Positions 27,421-36,489 of a stretch of 40,558 nt of DNA are shown here, one piece after another. Source of the DNA: a virus; the IMG/VR virus record IMGVR_UViG_3300025009_000227, positions 1 through 40,558 of that record; one strand, 5' to 3'. The translations under genes were made by a program, and so were the position numbers. Under the pieces are notes generated by a model. That model made no database searches. It had not been told where the DNA came from and saw only the letters and a program-made list of their open reading frames with translations. The number at the start of each line of letters is the position of its first letter. The stretch's first letter is position 1.

Positions 27421-27503
27421 GGATATATTTATTTTTACTATGGAATGGGTGAATTTTTGATATAAAATATGTATTAGATAATTGATTAATTATATTAATA
27501 ATT

Positions 27504-28451
27504 TTAAACAATATTTTTTAAAATATGTGCTATTACATCAACAGTCCATCCATTACCAATACATTTATATCTATTTGTTTCATTTATCCCTTCTGTATAA
27601 TTATCAGGTAATGTTTGTAATCTCTCTGTTTCTAATGGTGTTAATCTTCTTATATTAAATCTACTAAAATCTTTTCCATCTTCTAAATAATATAATCCAC
27701 TTTTACCACCTAGACCTCCTGCATTGGCATTTATACAACATGATTTACCGTATATTGAATATACTCTATTACCCTGTGAAAAATTTCTTGAAAGATTTTT
27801 ACCATCATTTAACCATTTGTTTTTACTTATTATCCCACATAAAAATACTAATCCATTTTTTGAAGTATGTTCTTTTTCTTTTGGTACATATATGTATTCT
27901 TGTTTCAAAAAATATTTATCTGGAACTTTATCTTCTATAATATTTGCAACCATTATATTTTTATCTTGTGGTTGTATTATATTAGAAATATTTGTCCAAT
28001 AGTATCTTTCTCTGCTTTGTGGAGAAACTAAATTAGAATTAATACAAATAGGTTTTCTTCCAAAATATTCACTTATAATTTCCATATTTTCTTTTGTCAT
28101 ACTACCTACATTTTCAAATAAATAATATTTTGGATTTATAATTTTTAATGCTTCTATGTATTTAAAAAATAATTTAGACCTTTCACCATTTAATCCTTTT
28201 TGTTTTAGATTGCATCTGGATAAGTCTTGACATGGTGAACCTCCTATTAATAAATCAATATTATCTATGTATTCATTAAAATCAATATTATTTACATCAC
28301 CAATATGTACAGTATCTGGATAATTCTTTTTAGTTACTTGAATAGCATATTTATCAATTTCTGAAGCATAATACTTATTTACTTTAATACCTACTCTTTT
28401 TAATGCTATTCTACCGCATGATATACCATCAAATAAACTTAAAACATTCAA
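27504..28451 (-). CDS. DNA (cytosine-5) methyltransferase
   Basis: This gene encodes 315 residues from a TTG with GGAG nine bases upstream. C5-methyltransferase motifs appear in order: motif I LSLFDGISCG, motif IV GGSPCQDLS with catalytic Cys74, motif VI FENVGSM, QSRERYYWTNI (motif VIII), and the C-terminal RRLTPLETERLQTLPDNY and CIGNGWTVDVIAHIL (IX and X). It is shorter than many, so the target-recognition domain is small. No restriction enzyme is adjacent; an orphan phage methylase protecting against host restriction is the simplest reading. A promoter at 29134-29163 probably drives it. Confidence 0.92.
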   Translation of the reverse strand: MNVLSLFDGISCGRIALKRVGIKVNKYYASEIDKYAIQVTKKNYPDTVHIGDVNNIDFNEYIDNIDLLIGGSPCQDLSRCNLKQKGLNGERSKLFFKYIEALKIINPKYYLFENVGSMTKENMEIISEYFGRKPICINSNLVSPQSRERYYWTNISNIIQPQDKNIMVANIIEDKVPDKYFLKQEYIYVPKEKEHTSKNGLVFLCGIISKNKWLNDGKNLSRNFSQGNRVYSIYGKSCCINANAGGLGGKSGLYYLEDGKDFSRFNIRRLTPLETERLQTLPDNYTEGINETNRYKCIGNGWTVDVIAHILKNIV

Positions 28452-28476
28452 TAAACATTACTCCTTTATAATTATA

Positions 28477-28818
28477 TTATTCTGCAACATTCTCAAAATT
28501 AGGGAAAATATTTTTATGCATAGTTTGCGGTTTTAAAATTTTTGCTACTTGTGGTAAATCTACTTCATTAAAGTGATAAATACTTTCAAAATCTCCGTTT
28601 ATAAACACCTTTATTTTAATATTTTCTTTATGTAACAATGGAAGATATTTATTTTTAGAATTTGTAGAGGTAAACAACAAAGACAAAGTATTTTTATTAT
28701 AACGGAATATTTGATTATTATTTTTACATAGCAAATATGTATCATATGTATTTTTGCTTGGTTTGTCTTTTATATCTGTTTGAAGAAAAACTCTATATTG
28801 ACCAACGAATTTTTGGAT
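28477..28818 (-). CDS. Unknown small protein with apparent ATC start
   Basis: The frame is open from just after a TAA upstream of the ribosome-binding site. AGGAGG (28833-28828) is followed nine bases later by ATC, then IQKFVGQYRVFLQTDIKD and onwards, about 113 residues. The first conventional start is a TTG at 28734, far from any Shine-Dalgarno and deep inside the apparent protein. The sequence includes YLLCKNNNQIFRYNKN and FESIYHFNEVDLPQVAKIL and looks globular. No family is named. The start codon is inferred. Confidence 0.5.
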   Translation of the reverse strand: MQKFVGQYRVFLQTDIKDKPSKNTYDTYLLCKNNNQIFRYNKNTLSLLFTSTNSKNKYLPLLHKENIKIKVFINGDFESIYHFNEVDLPQVAKILKPQTMHKNIFPNFENVAE

Positions 28819-28873
28819 GGGTAGAAACCTCCTTTCTTATAAGATTTATATAAATTTAACTTAAATTTAAACT

Positions 28874-29044
28874 TTATTCTTCATCCTTTTCTAATATTGT
28901 AAAAGCAACCATAGGATTATCTACATATTGCAATAATTCTGTTCTGATTATATTAGTTATTTTATTAAGAATAATAGGAATTGTTTCTTCTGGATTGTTT
29001 TGATTATTAATTTCAAATTCAACTTTATATTCATATTTGTTCAT
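28874..29044 (-). CDS. Small protein, unknown
   Basis: The frame encodes 56 residues starting MNKYEYKVEFEINNQNNPEE and ending in an acidic tail. AGGAGG (29062-29057) lies 12 bases before the ATG. It is the first gene after the strong promoter at 29134-29163. A strand-helix-strand pattern is likely. No family recognised. Confidence 0.55.
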   Translation of the reverse strand: MNKYEYKVEFEINNQNNPEETIPIILNKITNIIRTELLQYVDNPMVAFTILEKDEE

Positions 29045-29133
29045 ATGGGGATAATACCTCCTTTCTCTATATATTTTGTTGCTTTTGATTTGTTTTTAAG
29101 ATTGTTTTATGTATTTGTTTATTGATTAATTGT

Positions 29134-29163
29134 ATTATAGCATAGAAGTGGGGTAGAAGTCAA
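29134..29163 (-). promoter_or_regulatory. Sigma-A promoter with extended -10
   Basis: On the minus strand TTGACT (29163-29158), an 18-base spacer and TATAAT (29139-29134), with TGC directly before the -10 (extended -10). Start is expected near 29127. It precedes the gene 28874-29044 and the cytosine methylase. Confidence 0.75.
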
Positions 29164-29201
29164 TAATTATTTTTATAATCTGTTAAATATTTAATAAATT
29201 A

Positions 29202-30524
29202 TTAAATATTTTTATTATTTAACCTTTTCTCTGCAATATCACAATAATCCTTATTCATCTCAAAACCTATATGATCAAAACCTAATTCTCGACAAGCAAT
29301 AAATGTTGTACCTGAACCTTCAAATGGATCTAAACATATACCTTTGGGTGGAGTAACTAATGTAACTAAATACTTAATTAATGATAATGGTTTTACTGTA
29401 GGATGATTATTACCTTCACCACGTTCTTTTTTACTTGCTTTAGCACAATACATAAAATTTGCTTCATAATCATTATCATCATAATTACATTGTTTGAAGA
29501 ATCTACTTGCTCCACCTGTGTCATCTCTTGATATTAATTTTCCTCTCCTTAGTGGAGGAACACCTTGACCATTTGTTACAATTCCTGTTTCTGCATTTCC
29601 ATTTCCTTTACCTGATGGACGAATACCACTTTGACTATCTAATATTTTTCCTGCTTCTTCATCCATAATTATATTTGCTGGGAATCTACCTTGATTATTA
29701 TGTAATTGTTGCTTTTCACCACTAGAATTATCTTTATTATTACCTATTTCCAATCCTGCTTTAGCATTATGTTGATAATTTTTACCTATTCTTGGGTCAT
29801 CATTCTTAATATATTCAACCCTACAATCATCAATATTAATTCCACCAGTGTTCCATTTTAGAACATTATCTACTATAGTTTTTTCACTTAAAGGTTTTCT
29901 TGCTACTATAATTGGTTCGTGTGCTGGTTTTAAATTCGTACCCCAACCCTCGAATTGTTTTGCTTCGTCTGTTGCTGGTTCTGTAATATAACCATTACTA
30001 CCATGTCTTTTTCCTATTTCAGAAGAAAATCCTGTAACATTACATGACGCTAATCCATTTGGTTGACGATTAAAATATTTTCCTTCTCCAACAATTTCTC
30101 TTTCTGCACCAAACTTTTTATCAATTTGTTTACTTATATCCATTGATTTGGGAAATCCTTGTGAGAAAATCCAGTCAATTTGATCTCTAATTTCAAATCC
30201 TGCTAATCTCAAACTTATACACATTAAATCATATGTACGTGTTCCAGCAAAGCATAATAAGTATCCTCCTGGTTTTAATACTCTATATGCCTCTTTCCAT
30301 ATAGAAGGATTAGGAACAAATGAGTCCCAAGCGACATTCATAAATCCTTTTGAATTATGTATGTATTCTTCATTATTTAACCAATTAGTTAAAACTTCAA
30401 CTATATTTGGTTCTTTAGATAATCCATAAGGTGGGTCTGTGACGATAGATGAAATTGAATTATCAGGTAGTAGTTTCATACCTTCTTTACAGTCTTGATT
30501 ATAGATTTTATTTAGTTGTAGCAA
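29202..30524 (-). CDS. DNA methyltransferase of the DPPY class (N6-adenine or N4-cytosine)
   Basis: This gene encodes 440 residues. Catalytic motif IV TDPPYG lies at residues 29-34. The AdoMet-binding motif I DPFEGSGTT lies at 399-407, near the C-terminus, followed by GFDHIGFEMNKDYCDIAEKRL, so the order is permuted (beta type). HPTVKP precedes it, as is usual. A long central insert (Gly/Asn-rich, residues about 150-370) is probably the target-recognition region. The start is TTG at 30524 (ten bases from AGGAGG) or ATA at 30527 (seven bases). No partner endonuclease is adjacent. A base-modifying role against host restriction is likely. Confidence 0.9.
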   Translation of the reverse strand: MLQLNKIYNQDCKEGMKLLPDNSISSIVTDPPYGLSKEPNIVEVLTNWLNNEEYIHNSKGFMNVAWDSFVPNPSIWKEAYRVLKPGGYLLCFAGTRTYDLMCISLRLAGFEIRDQIDWIFSQGFPKSMDISKQIDKKFGAEREIVGEGKYFNRQPNGLASCNVTGFSSEIGKRHGSNGYITEPATDEAKQFEGWGTNLKPAHEPIIVARKPLSEKTIVDNVLKWNTGGINIDDCRVEYIKNDDPRIGKNYQHNAKAGLEIGNNKDNSSGEKQQLHNNQGRFPANIIMDEEAGKILDSQSGIRPSGKGNGNAETGIVTNGQGVPPLRRGKLISRDDTGGASRFFKQCNYDDNDYEANFMYCAKASKKERGEGNNHPTVKPLSLIKYLVTLVTPPKGICLDPFEGSGTTFIACRELGFDHIGFEMNKDYCDIAEKRLNNKNI

Positions 30525-30606
30525 TATGGGGAATCCTCCTTTTTATTTTGAGTTTTTATGTAAATTAATTAAAATATGTATATATTAAAATAATTATATT
30601 TATATT

Positions 30607-32022
30607 TTATTGTACTTGTTCTAATTCTAATAACATTGTTTTGTAATCTTCTTTATCAATATATTTAAAATGAAATCCTTTATATGGTTTTTCATTTCTA
30701 CAACAAGTAGATATATTTGCTTGAAATAATTTTACACCAAAATCTATTTCACTAAATCTATCACATTCAGCAGTAGAATTATATATTTTACCAGTTTCTA
30801 TACATATTAAAGGTTTAGAAAGTCTTTTTTGATTATTCCTTGTAGTTCTTTTTGTTAATTCTAATTTAGCATCATATGTACACCAACCAATACTTGTACC
30901 TCTTTTTAAATATGTAACAATAGTAGTATTGCTCAATTTAGTTATATTATGAATCTGAGTAACATTATCAATTCCACTATTCCACATATCACACACTTCT
31001 TTTACTCTTGTAGATAAAGCAAATTTATCTATTTCATTCCAATCTATATTATTTAAATCAAATAATTCAATTAATTTACTAGTTAATATATTATTTTTTA
31101 TATATTGTAGATTAGATTTTTTAGAATCAATTCTAATTACTTCTATATTATGTTGTTTAATAAAATTATCTCTTTCTTCATCTTCTTTTAATGTTTCTTT
31201 CGCTGATTGTCCAGAAAAATTATTATTGTTTCCATGACCTAATGTTCCATCCATTTCTAAATCATATTTTATATTGTTAAATTCAAAATAAAAATCAAAT
31301 CTAAAATTATGAAATTTATATTCTGGAATAAAATTAATTTTTAATTGTTCTAATAAATTAAATGCAAATTTGTTAGGATATGATTTTCCATCTCCACAAC
31401 GAGAACATGTAATTCCTCTATCATAAAAATCGCATATTTTCATTAATTTTTCTTTTCCACAATTTTTACATTTAAATAGTATTATTTCTCCACTACCATA
31501 TGTATATTTATATGCATCATTTTTATCTACCATATGTTCTATCATCCAAGGTGTTGTAGTTGCTATATCGTTATATCCTACTAAAAGTTTCTGAGGACTT
31601 GGGCAACAAACATTGCAACCTTTACCAAATATTAAATCACTTTCAAGAATAGTATTTGTATTAGGACATTTTAAACATTTATATTTATACATTTTATGTT
31701 TTTTATGATTTCTTAATTGTTCTAATATCTGCACTTCTCCTATTTTAGTTTTAACTATTTCACCTACAGAAAATTTAAAATTAAATTTACCTATTATATT
31801 ACCTAATGCACCACTAATAATACTACATGTAGGAATATTATATTCATTATTTAAATAAGAAATATTTAACACATGTTTCTTATTATCATAATTATTAAAT
31901 TTTATTATACCTTCAATATCTTCATATCTAAATGTAACTTCTTTACCAATACATTCCCTCCAATTAATTTTATTTTTCTTACCTTTTATTCTAGGTAAAT
32001 CATCTAAAAATACTTTTTTCAT
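30607..32022 (-). CDS. Homing-endonuclease-like protein with zinc ribbons
   Basis: This gene encodes 471 residues. Cys pairs CLKCPNTN, CNVCC, CKNCGKEK and CSRCGDGK form two zinc ribbons in residues about 115-215. A nuclease-like core follows: NFRFDFYFEFNNIKYDLEMD then GTLGHGNNN, and later NFIKQHNIEVIRIDSKKSN, the layout of EDxHD/Vsr-like phage endonucleases. The C-terminal part (ICIETGKIYNSTAECDRFSE, KPYKGFHFKYI) is a NUMOD-like DNA-binding module typical of homing enzymes. It lies next to the intein-containing helicase and the methylase, a cluster of selfish elements. GGAGG lies six bases before the ATG. Confidence 0.72.
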   Translation of the reverse strand: MKKVFLDDLPRIKGKKNKINWRECIGKEVTFRYEDIEGIIKFNNYDNKKHVLNISYLNNEYNIPTCSIISGALGNIIGKFNFKFSVGEIVKTKIGEVQILEQLRNHKKHKMYKYKCLKCPNTNTILESDLIFGKGCNVCCPSPQKLLVGYNDIATTTPWMIEHMVDKNDAYKYTYGSGEIILFKCKNCGKEKLMKICDFYDRGITCSRCGDGKSYPNKFAFNLLEQLKINFIPEYKFHNFRFDFYFEFNNIKYDLEMDGTLGHGNNNNFSGQSAKETLKEDEERDNFIKQHNIEVIRIDSKKSNLQYIKNNILTSKLIELFDLNNIDWNEIDKFALSTRVKEVCDMWNSGIDNVTQIHNITKLSNTTIVTYLKRGTSIGWCTYDAKLELTKRTTRNNQKRLSKPLICIETGKIYNSTAECDRFSEIDFGVKLFQANISTCCRNEKPYKGFHFKYIDKEDYKTMLLELEQVQ

Positions 32023-32043
32023 ATAATTCCTCCTTTTATATTA

Positions 32044-34260
32044 TTATTTATTTTTAAAATAATTGTATCTTGTTATTAAATAATCCTTAAGTTTATCATT
32101 TAATTCAATCTCTGCTGCACACCTGGTTATGGCCACATATAAAACATAAACTTCGTTTTGAAACTTTTTAATATCAAAATTATCTTTATTATCTTTGTCT
32201 ATATATTCTTTTTTAAATACATCATTGATGTTAAAATAATCATCACTTATATATACAGGAATTGTATATGTCTGTCCTTTCGCACGATGACAGGTAGAAA
32301 ATATGACATTTGCCATACTTTTATTTTTAACTACATTATTTTTTATATTTTCAATAATAAGTGGTATCCTACTATTATACCTTTCTATCATTTTATCAAT
32401 TGCTAAAAGTTCTAAGTCAATAATTTTTTTTGCATATTCTAGCATATTATTATAATCTTTAAATTTATTAAATAATGGATTTTTTACTTTATGTCCTTTA
32501 TGGAAATAAAATCCATCCAAAATATTATTAAATTGATAAGATTTGAAATTTCCTTCAAAGAAAATGTTAATATTTGGATTTATATCTATTGCATCTACAA
32601 CTTCTCCAAAAATATTAGCATTTGTTCTACATAAGCATACATATGGTTTACTTTTGTCAATTTTTTCTACTATTTTTTGCTTAGTATTAAATCCTTTCAT
32701 ATTAATATCTACTTTACACATATCTTTAATTATTATATTAGCAATATTAGCTATATTTTGTCCTACCCTAAATGAAGTAGTTAACTGATACTCTTTCCCT
32801 TCAAACAAAGGCATTATGTTAGTAGCACCTCTGAAGTCGTATAAGTTTTGGTATTGATCCCCTACGATTACTATATTAGGAACATTTGATGATTTAAGAA
32901 TATCTAATACTAACAAACTAGAATCTTGACAATTATGTACAACTATACCTACATTATTATTTTCTCTTACAGTTATAAAATTATGATTATCTTTTACTTC
33001 AATATCATAAACATCTTCATTATGTATTGTTTTAATAGATTTAACATAATTATATGTGTATTGATTAATTCCATCTAATATTAACAAGTCTTTTCCTGGA
33101 ATTAAATTGTCTGCTCTAACATATCCTCTTTTAGTTAATATCTTATGATTTTCTGTGCATTGTAAATTATTAATATTAGTTTTTATCTCTAATAATTGTC
33201 TATTCTCTGACTTTTTTGCCCATGTAATATCTTTGTACTCAAAAGTATCAGAATGAATATTAAAACTTAATATTTTTGGTAAAATACTTCCTTCTACATA
33301 CAAATCATACAATTGCTTAATTGATATATTACCTTGATCTGTTTTTACTAACTGTGATTGAGGTAAGCACTCATCAAGCATAATAATATCATATTTATTA
33401 TCAAGAGGAGTTTTTGAAAGATGAAACATTTTTAAGTATGTGTCATGTGTAATTTTATAATTATTATCATATTGCAATTGTAAATCCCAAAGTTTGCGAC
33501 AATATTTAATTATTAATTCTCTTTCTTCTGTTGTATTACCATTTTTATCTTTAAACAAATTAATATCTGAAAAATCTAAAACATCAGATAAAGTATATTG
33601 TCTCATCATTTCATGAATTTTAACTGCAATTTCCATATCTTTATTCCACTTTAGTTTTAAATCTTTTATTACATCTACAACTCCGTAATTTAATGTTAAT
33701 TTATCCTTGTAAAATTTTCCACATCTCTGATATGCTAATGAATGTATTGTGCGGATCTCTGTATTTCTAATATTTCTAAATATATGGTCACATTCATCCT
33801 TCATTGCTTTATTGTAAACTAGATATAATATTTTTTTATACTCTCTTTCTTTTGCATAATAAAAAAGGGTGCTGGTCTTGGCAGATCCACTTCTTGCAGC
33901 AATTTTAATTTTTACTTCCTCAGCAAATATAATATCTTTCTGTTCCTGTGTCAAATAATATCCTTCCTCAGACATATAATCTGATAATTCAATTTTAACA
34001 TCATCAAATGTATTATTATAGTATTCTCTATTTAGAATATCAATTTCATCTTCACCAAATTCCTTATCCCCATCCTTAACTATTAACTTTAATTTCAATT
34101 CGCACTCATCACCTCTACCACTAGGATGAGAATAAAATTGCCTACTAACACCAAAATTCCTGATTAATTCTTCTTTACAAACTGGACATATGTATGTATC
34201 ATTCTTTGTAGATTCTATAATATCTACTAACTTATTGTGTTGATTTAATGCTTTTTTCAT
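32044..34260 (-). CDS. UvrD/PcrA-like superfamily 1 helicase with an intein
   Basis: The precursor encodes 738 residues. Near the N-terminus is a zinc-binding patch (YICPVCKEEL, SHPSGRGDEC). The helicase begins with TQEQKDIIFAEE and Walker A ARSGSAKTST (residues 122-131). Walker B/motif II is split: IIMLDE precedes and CQDSS follows a 146-residue intein (298-443). Later motifs are visible: VGDQYQNLYDFRGA (III), LTTSFRVGQNIANIA (IV) and FSTCHRAKGQTY (V), with a YVAITRC (VI) segment. After splicing about 592 residues remain. Such helicases unwind DNA 3' to 5' in replication or recombination. The exact role here is unknown. Confidence 0.88.
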   Translation of the reverse strand: MKKALNQHNKLVDIIESTKNDTYICPVCKEELIRNFGVSRQFYSHPSGRGDECELKLKLIVKDGDKEFGEDEIDILNREYYNNTFDDVKIELSDYMSEEGYYLTQEQKDIIFAEEVKIKIAARSGSAKTSTLFYYAKEREYKKILYLVYNKAMKDECDHIFRNIRNTEIRTIHSLAYQRCGKFYKDKLTLNYGVVDVIKDLKLKWNKDMEIAVKIHEMMRQYTLSDVLDFSDINLFKDKNGNTTEERELIIKYCRKLWDLQLQYDNNYKITHDTYLKMFHLSKTPLDNKYDIIMLDECLPQSQLVKTDQGNISIKQLYDLYVEGSILPKILSFNIHSDTFEYKDITWAKKSENRQLLEIKTNINNLQCTENHKILTKRGYVRADNLIPGKDLLILDGINQYTYNYVKSIKTIHNEDVYDIEVKDNHNFITVRENNNVGIVVHNCQDSSLLVLDILKSSNVPNIVIVGDQYQNLYDFRGATNIMPLFEGKEYQLTTSFRVGQNIANIANIIIKDMCKVDINMKGFNTKQKIVEKIDKSKPYVCLCRTNANIFGEVVDAIDINPNINIFFEGNFKSYQFNNILDGFYFHKGHKVKNPLFNKFKDYNNMLEYAKKIIDLELLAIDKMIERYNSRIPLIIENIKNNVVKNKSMANVIFSTCHRAKGQTYTIPVYISDDYFNINDVFKKEYIDKDNKDNFDIKKFQNEVYVLYVAITRCAAEIELNDKLKDYLITRYNYFKNK
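32932..33369 (-). mobile_element. Mini-intein in helicase motif II
   Basis: 146 residues. It starts CLPQSQLVKTDQG (block A, Cys1), then LQCTENHKILTKRGYV (block B, with TxxH), VYDIEVKDNHNFITV (block F) and ends GIVVHN before Cys+1 (block G). There is no endonuclease domain, so it cannot spread alone. The DE|CQD position puts it in the ATPase site, so the helicase is inactive until splicing. Confidence 0.9.
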
Positions 34261-34301
34261 GTTATAAATTTATTCTCCTTTTTATTTATTATTAATATTA
34301 T

Positions 34302-35021
34302 TTATATTATAGATTTATCTTTAACTAATTTATTAACTAATATTATTCTTAAATTATTTTTAGCATTTATTGCGTCTTCTTTTGTTTCAAATGTTCCAAC
34401 AGGATATATATGTCCGTTAAAATATAAATTAGTTAAATATAAATTATTAAATAATTCTATTCTTGATTCTTCATATGTATCAACATTCTTTTTAGGATTA
34501 CGTCTATTTAACATTTGAATATTTCTAGTTGTCCATCTACAATTATCAGGAGAATATCCTTTATCATTGTCTATTCTATCAATTGATAAATCTTGATTAG
34601 GAATATATCTATTGTTTTCTGCCCATTTAATAAAATTAATTAATCCATTTTCTCCTAACCATTCGTCACAAATAACTATTCCTCTACCACCATAATTAAT
34701 ATACCATTGTGTATTTGGATTATAACATCTTTGTTTCATACCATGATAAGTTTTATATAAAGGATGTTCACTAATATTTTCTAAATAAACATCATTATAT
34801 ATTTCTGTAAAAATATATTTATCTTTATCTATAATTTCTATATTACAAATTTTATTTGCTTTAATTAATAAACTATCTTTGCTTCTATTATTTAATTTTT
34901 TATCTTTTTTATATTTATTTATTAAATTTTCTGAACCAAATATTTTTACAAATTCTTTAGTTGTTAAAATTTTATTTTTATATTTAGACAATTTACTTTT
35001 GTAATTACTAGAATTTAAAAT
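34302..35021 (-). CDS. HNH homing-endonuclease-like protein with borrowed N-terminus
   Basis: The HNH-type core is HPLYKTYHGMKQRCYNP, GGRGIVICDEWLG, LSIDRIDNDKGYSPDNCRW and a QMLNRRNPKK tail, typical of phage HNH proteins. The C-terminal part resembles an AP2-like DNA-binding segment. The first ~60 residues (TTKEFVKIFGSENLINKYKK) are clearly related to the N-terminus of the neighbouring protein at 35037-36176. The TTG at 34991 is far from AGGAGG (35036-35031), but an in-frame ATT at 35021 is nine bases away, giving about 239 residues. The frame is also continuous with the TAA of the upstream gene. I favour the ATT start. Confidence 0.75.
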   Translation of the reverse strand: MLNSSNYKSKLSKYKNKILTTKEFVKIFGSENLINKYKKDKKLNNRSKDSLLIKANKICNIEIIDKDKYIFTEIYNDVYLENISEHPLYKTYHGMKQRCYNPNTQWYINYGGRGIVICDEWLGENGLINFIKWAENNRYIPNQDLSIDRIDNDKGYSPDNCRWTTRNIQMLNRRNPKKNVDTYEESRIELFNNLYLTNLYFNGHIYPVGTFETKEDAINAKNNLRIILVNKLVKDKSII

Positions 35022-35036
35022 AATAAATTTCCTCCT

Positions 35037-36176
35037 TTATTCAATATTTACATTTATATCATTATATCTCATTTTATCTTCCTTACTAATTACTATTTTA
35101 TATTTCTTTTCTACATTTTCAGCATTTTTGTTAATTGTTACTTCAGATAAATTTCTATAATCAGGTATGTAAGATTCTAATAATCTATATTCCTTAATTA
35201 TTTTATTATTATTTTTATCTAAAGATGATTCTAATTCTTTATTCTTCCTACTTGTTGCTCTCTTCTCTATATATTCAATAAATTTTTCATTAAATACTTT
35301 TACAAATTCTTCTGGACTAGTATCTATATCATTAAATTTTGCTAAAGTATCTATAACTGCATCCACATCTTTACAGTAAATATTATAAGAAGTATATATA
35401 AATAAAATATCTCTCTTACTTAATAATACTTTTAATTCATTTCTATAAACAAATGATTTTGCTCCATAGAATTTTTCCTGATTTCTAGTTATACCTGCTC
35501 TTTCTTTTGCAATTTTCTCGCAATCATAATAAAATTTTCTATCATTATCACTAATTGGTTCATCATAAGGTTTACAAAGAACATCACAACCTCCTTTTCT
35601 ATTATCTTCATGATTCATAATTCTTTTCTTTACCATTTGAAATGATTCATAATCAATTAAATCTAAACCAGAATGGTCGGATAATAGTGTCAAATTCTTT
35701 TCTAAATAGTATTTAATACATAAATCTACCTTTACAAAAAATTCTTCCATAGTTTTTGGATCTACATTTAAAGGTTCAATACATTTATCTTGATGATATT
35801 TAATAAATTTATAATTTTCACCATTAATTATATCCATTTTATTTGCCCATCCTAAAAATGGTAAAGTATATTTATTTAATTTTTCTTTACAATCTAATTC
35901 TATCAATTTTGATAAAATGAGAGGAGTTAAAAATTTATTTAATCCTTTTTTAAGTGGAGCAACAAGATCATTAATTTCCATTGGATAAATTTTTGTAATT
36001 AAATATTTACCTTTTGATAAATCCTGTATATCACAATATTTACTTGCTTTATTGAGTAAAGAAGTTTTATCTTTACCACCTAATCTTTTTTCTTTATTAT
36101 ATCTTTCTTGCAATTTTATAGTGCCAAAAGTTTCTACAAATTCTTTAGTATTTATTTCTCCTAATTTTATTTCCAT
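35037..36176 (-). CDS. Unknown protein, first large gene of the early block
   Basis: This gene encodes 379 residues. The N-terminal ~65 residues (NTKEFVETFGTIKLQERY, then KTSLLNKASKYCDIQDLSKGKYLITKIY) form a domain shared with the HNH protein downstream and look like a small helical DNA-binding domain. The middle is helical and charged (MEEFFVKVDLCIKYYLEKN, FLGWANKMDIINGENYKF), and the C-terminus is acidic and Asn-rich. GAAGGAG precedes the ATG with normal spacing. As an early, first-in-operon gene it may regulate or start replication, but nothing proves that. The 200 bases upstream hold only a weak stem (ATGTGGG with CCCACAT). Confidence 0.55.
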   Translation of the reverse strand: MEIKLGEINTKEFVETFGTIKLQERYNKEKRLGGKDKTSLLNKASKYCDIQDLSKGKYLITKIYPMEINDLVAPLKKGLNKFLTPLILSKLIELDCKEKLNKYTLPFLGWANKMDIINGENYKFIKYHQDKCIEPLNVDPKTMEEFFVKVDLCIKYYLEKNLTLLSDHSGLDLIDYESFQMVKKRIMNHEDNRKGGCDVLCKPYDEPISDNDRKFYYDCEKIAKERAGITRNQEKFYGAKSFVYRNELKVLLSKRDILFIYTSYNIYCKDVDAVIDTLAKFNDIDTSPEEFVKVFNEKFIEYIEKRATSRKNKELESSLDKNNNKIIKEYRLLESYIPDYRNLSEVTINKNAENVEKKYKIVISKEDKMRYNDINVNIE

Positions 36177-36388
36177 AATTAATCTCCTTCTTAATTAATT
36201 TTAAATGTGGGGGTAAATTTTATATAGTTCTTTAAGGTATCAAAAAATATACCCACATATACACAAATACAATTATATTAATACTTTATGGCATATATAT
36301 TATCGTACAATTATAATAATACATTATACCTTTTTGAAAATATTTATATTTATTTTTCATTAAATTTACCATTCACTATTCACCATTT

Positions 36389-36439
36389 TTATCCTCTAAT
36401 CAACCATAAAAAGAATAAAACAACCATTGCACCAATCAA
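36389..36439 (-). CDS. Possible 16-residue hydrophobic leader peptide
   Basis: AGGAGG (36453-36448) is followed eight bases later by TTG (36439), and a frame of 16 residues reads MIGAMVVLFFLWLIRG. Most of it is a membrane-like stretch. It lies just after the strong promoter at 36490-36518 and before the early gene block. It could be a tiny membrane peptide or a leader peptide. There is no support beyond the ribosome-binding site. Confidence 0.35.
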   Translation of the reverse strand: MIGAMVVLFFLWLIRG

Positions 36440-36489
36440 ATTTTCCACCTCCTTTTAATAATATATTATTTATATTTTACCTTGTTCAT

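Noticed and set aside
34302-35039. Stop-codon read-through or alternative genetic code joining 35037-36176 to the HNH gene
   Set aside because: The frame is continuous past TAA, but AGGAGG directly after the stop explains separate initiation, and TAA ends many other genes here.
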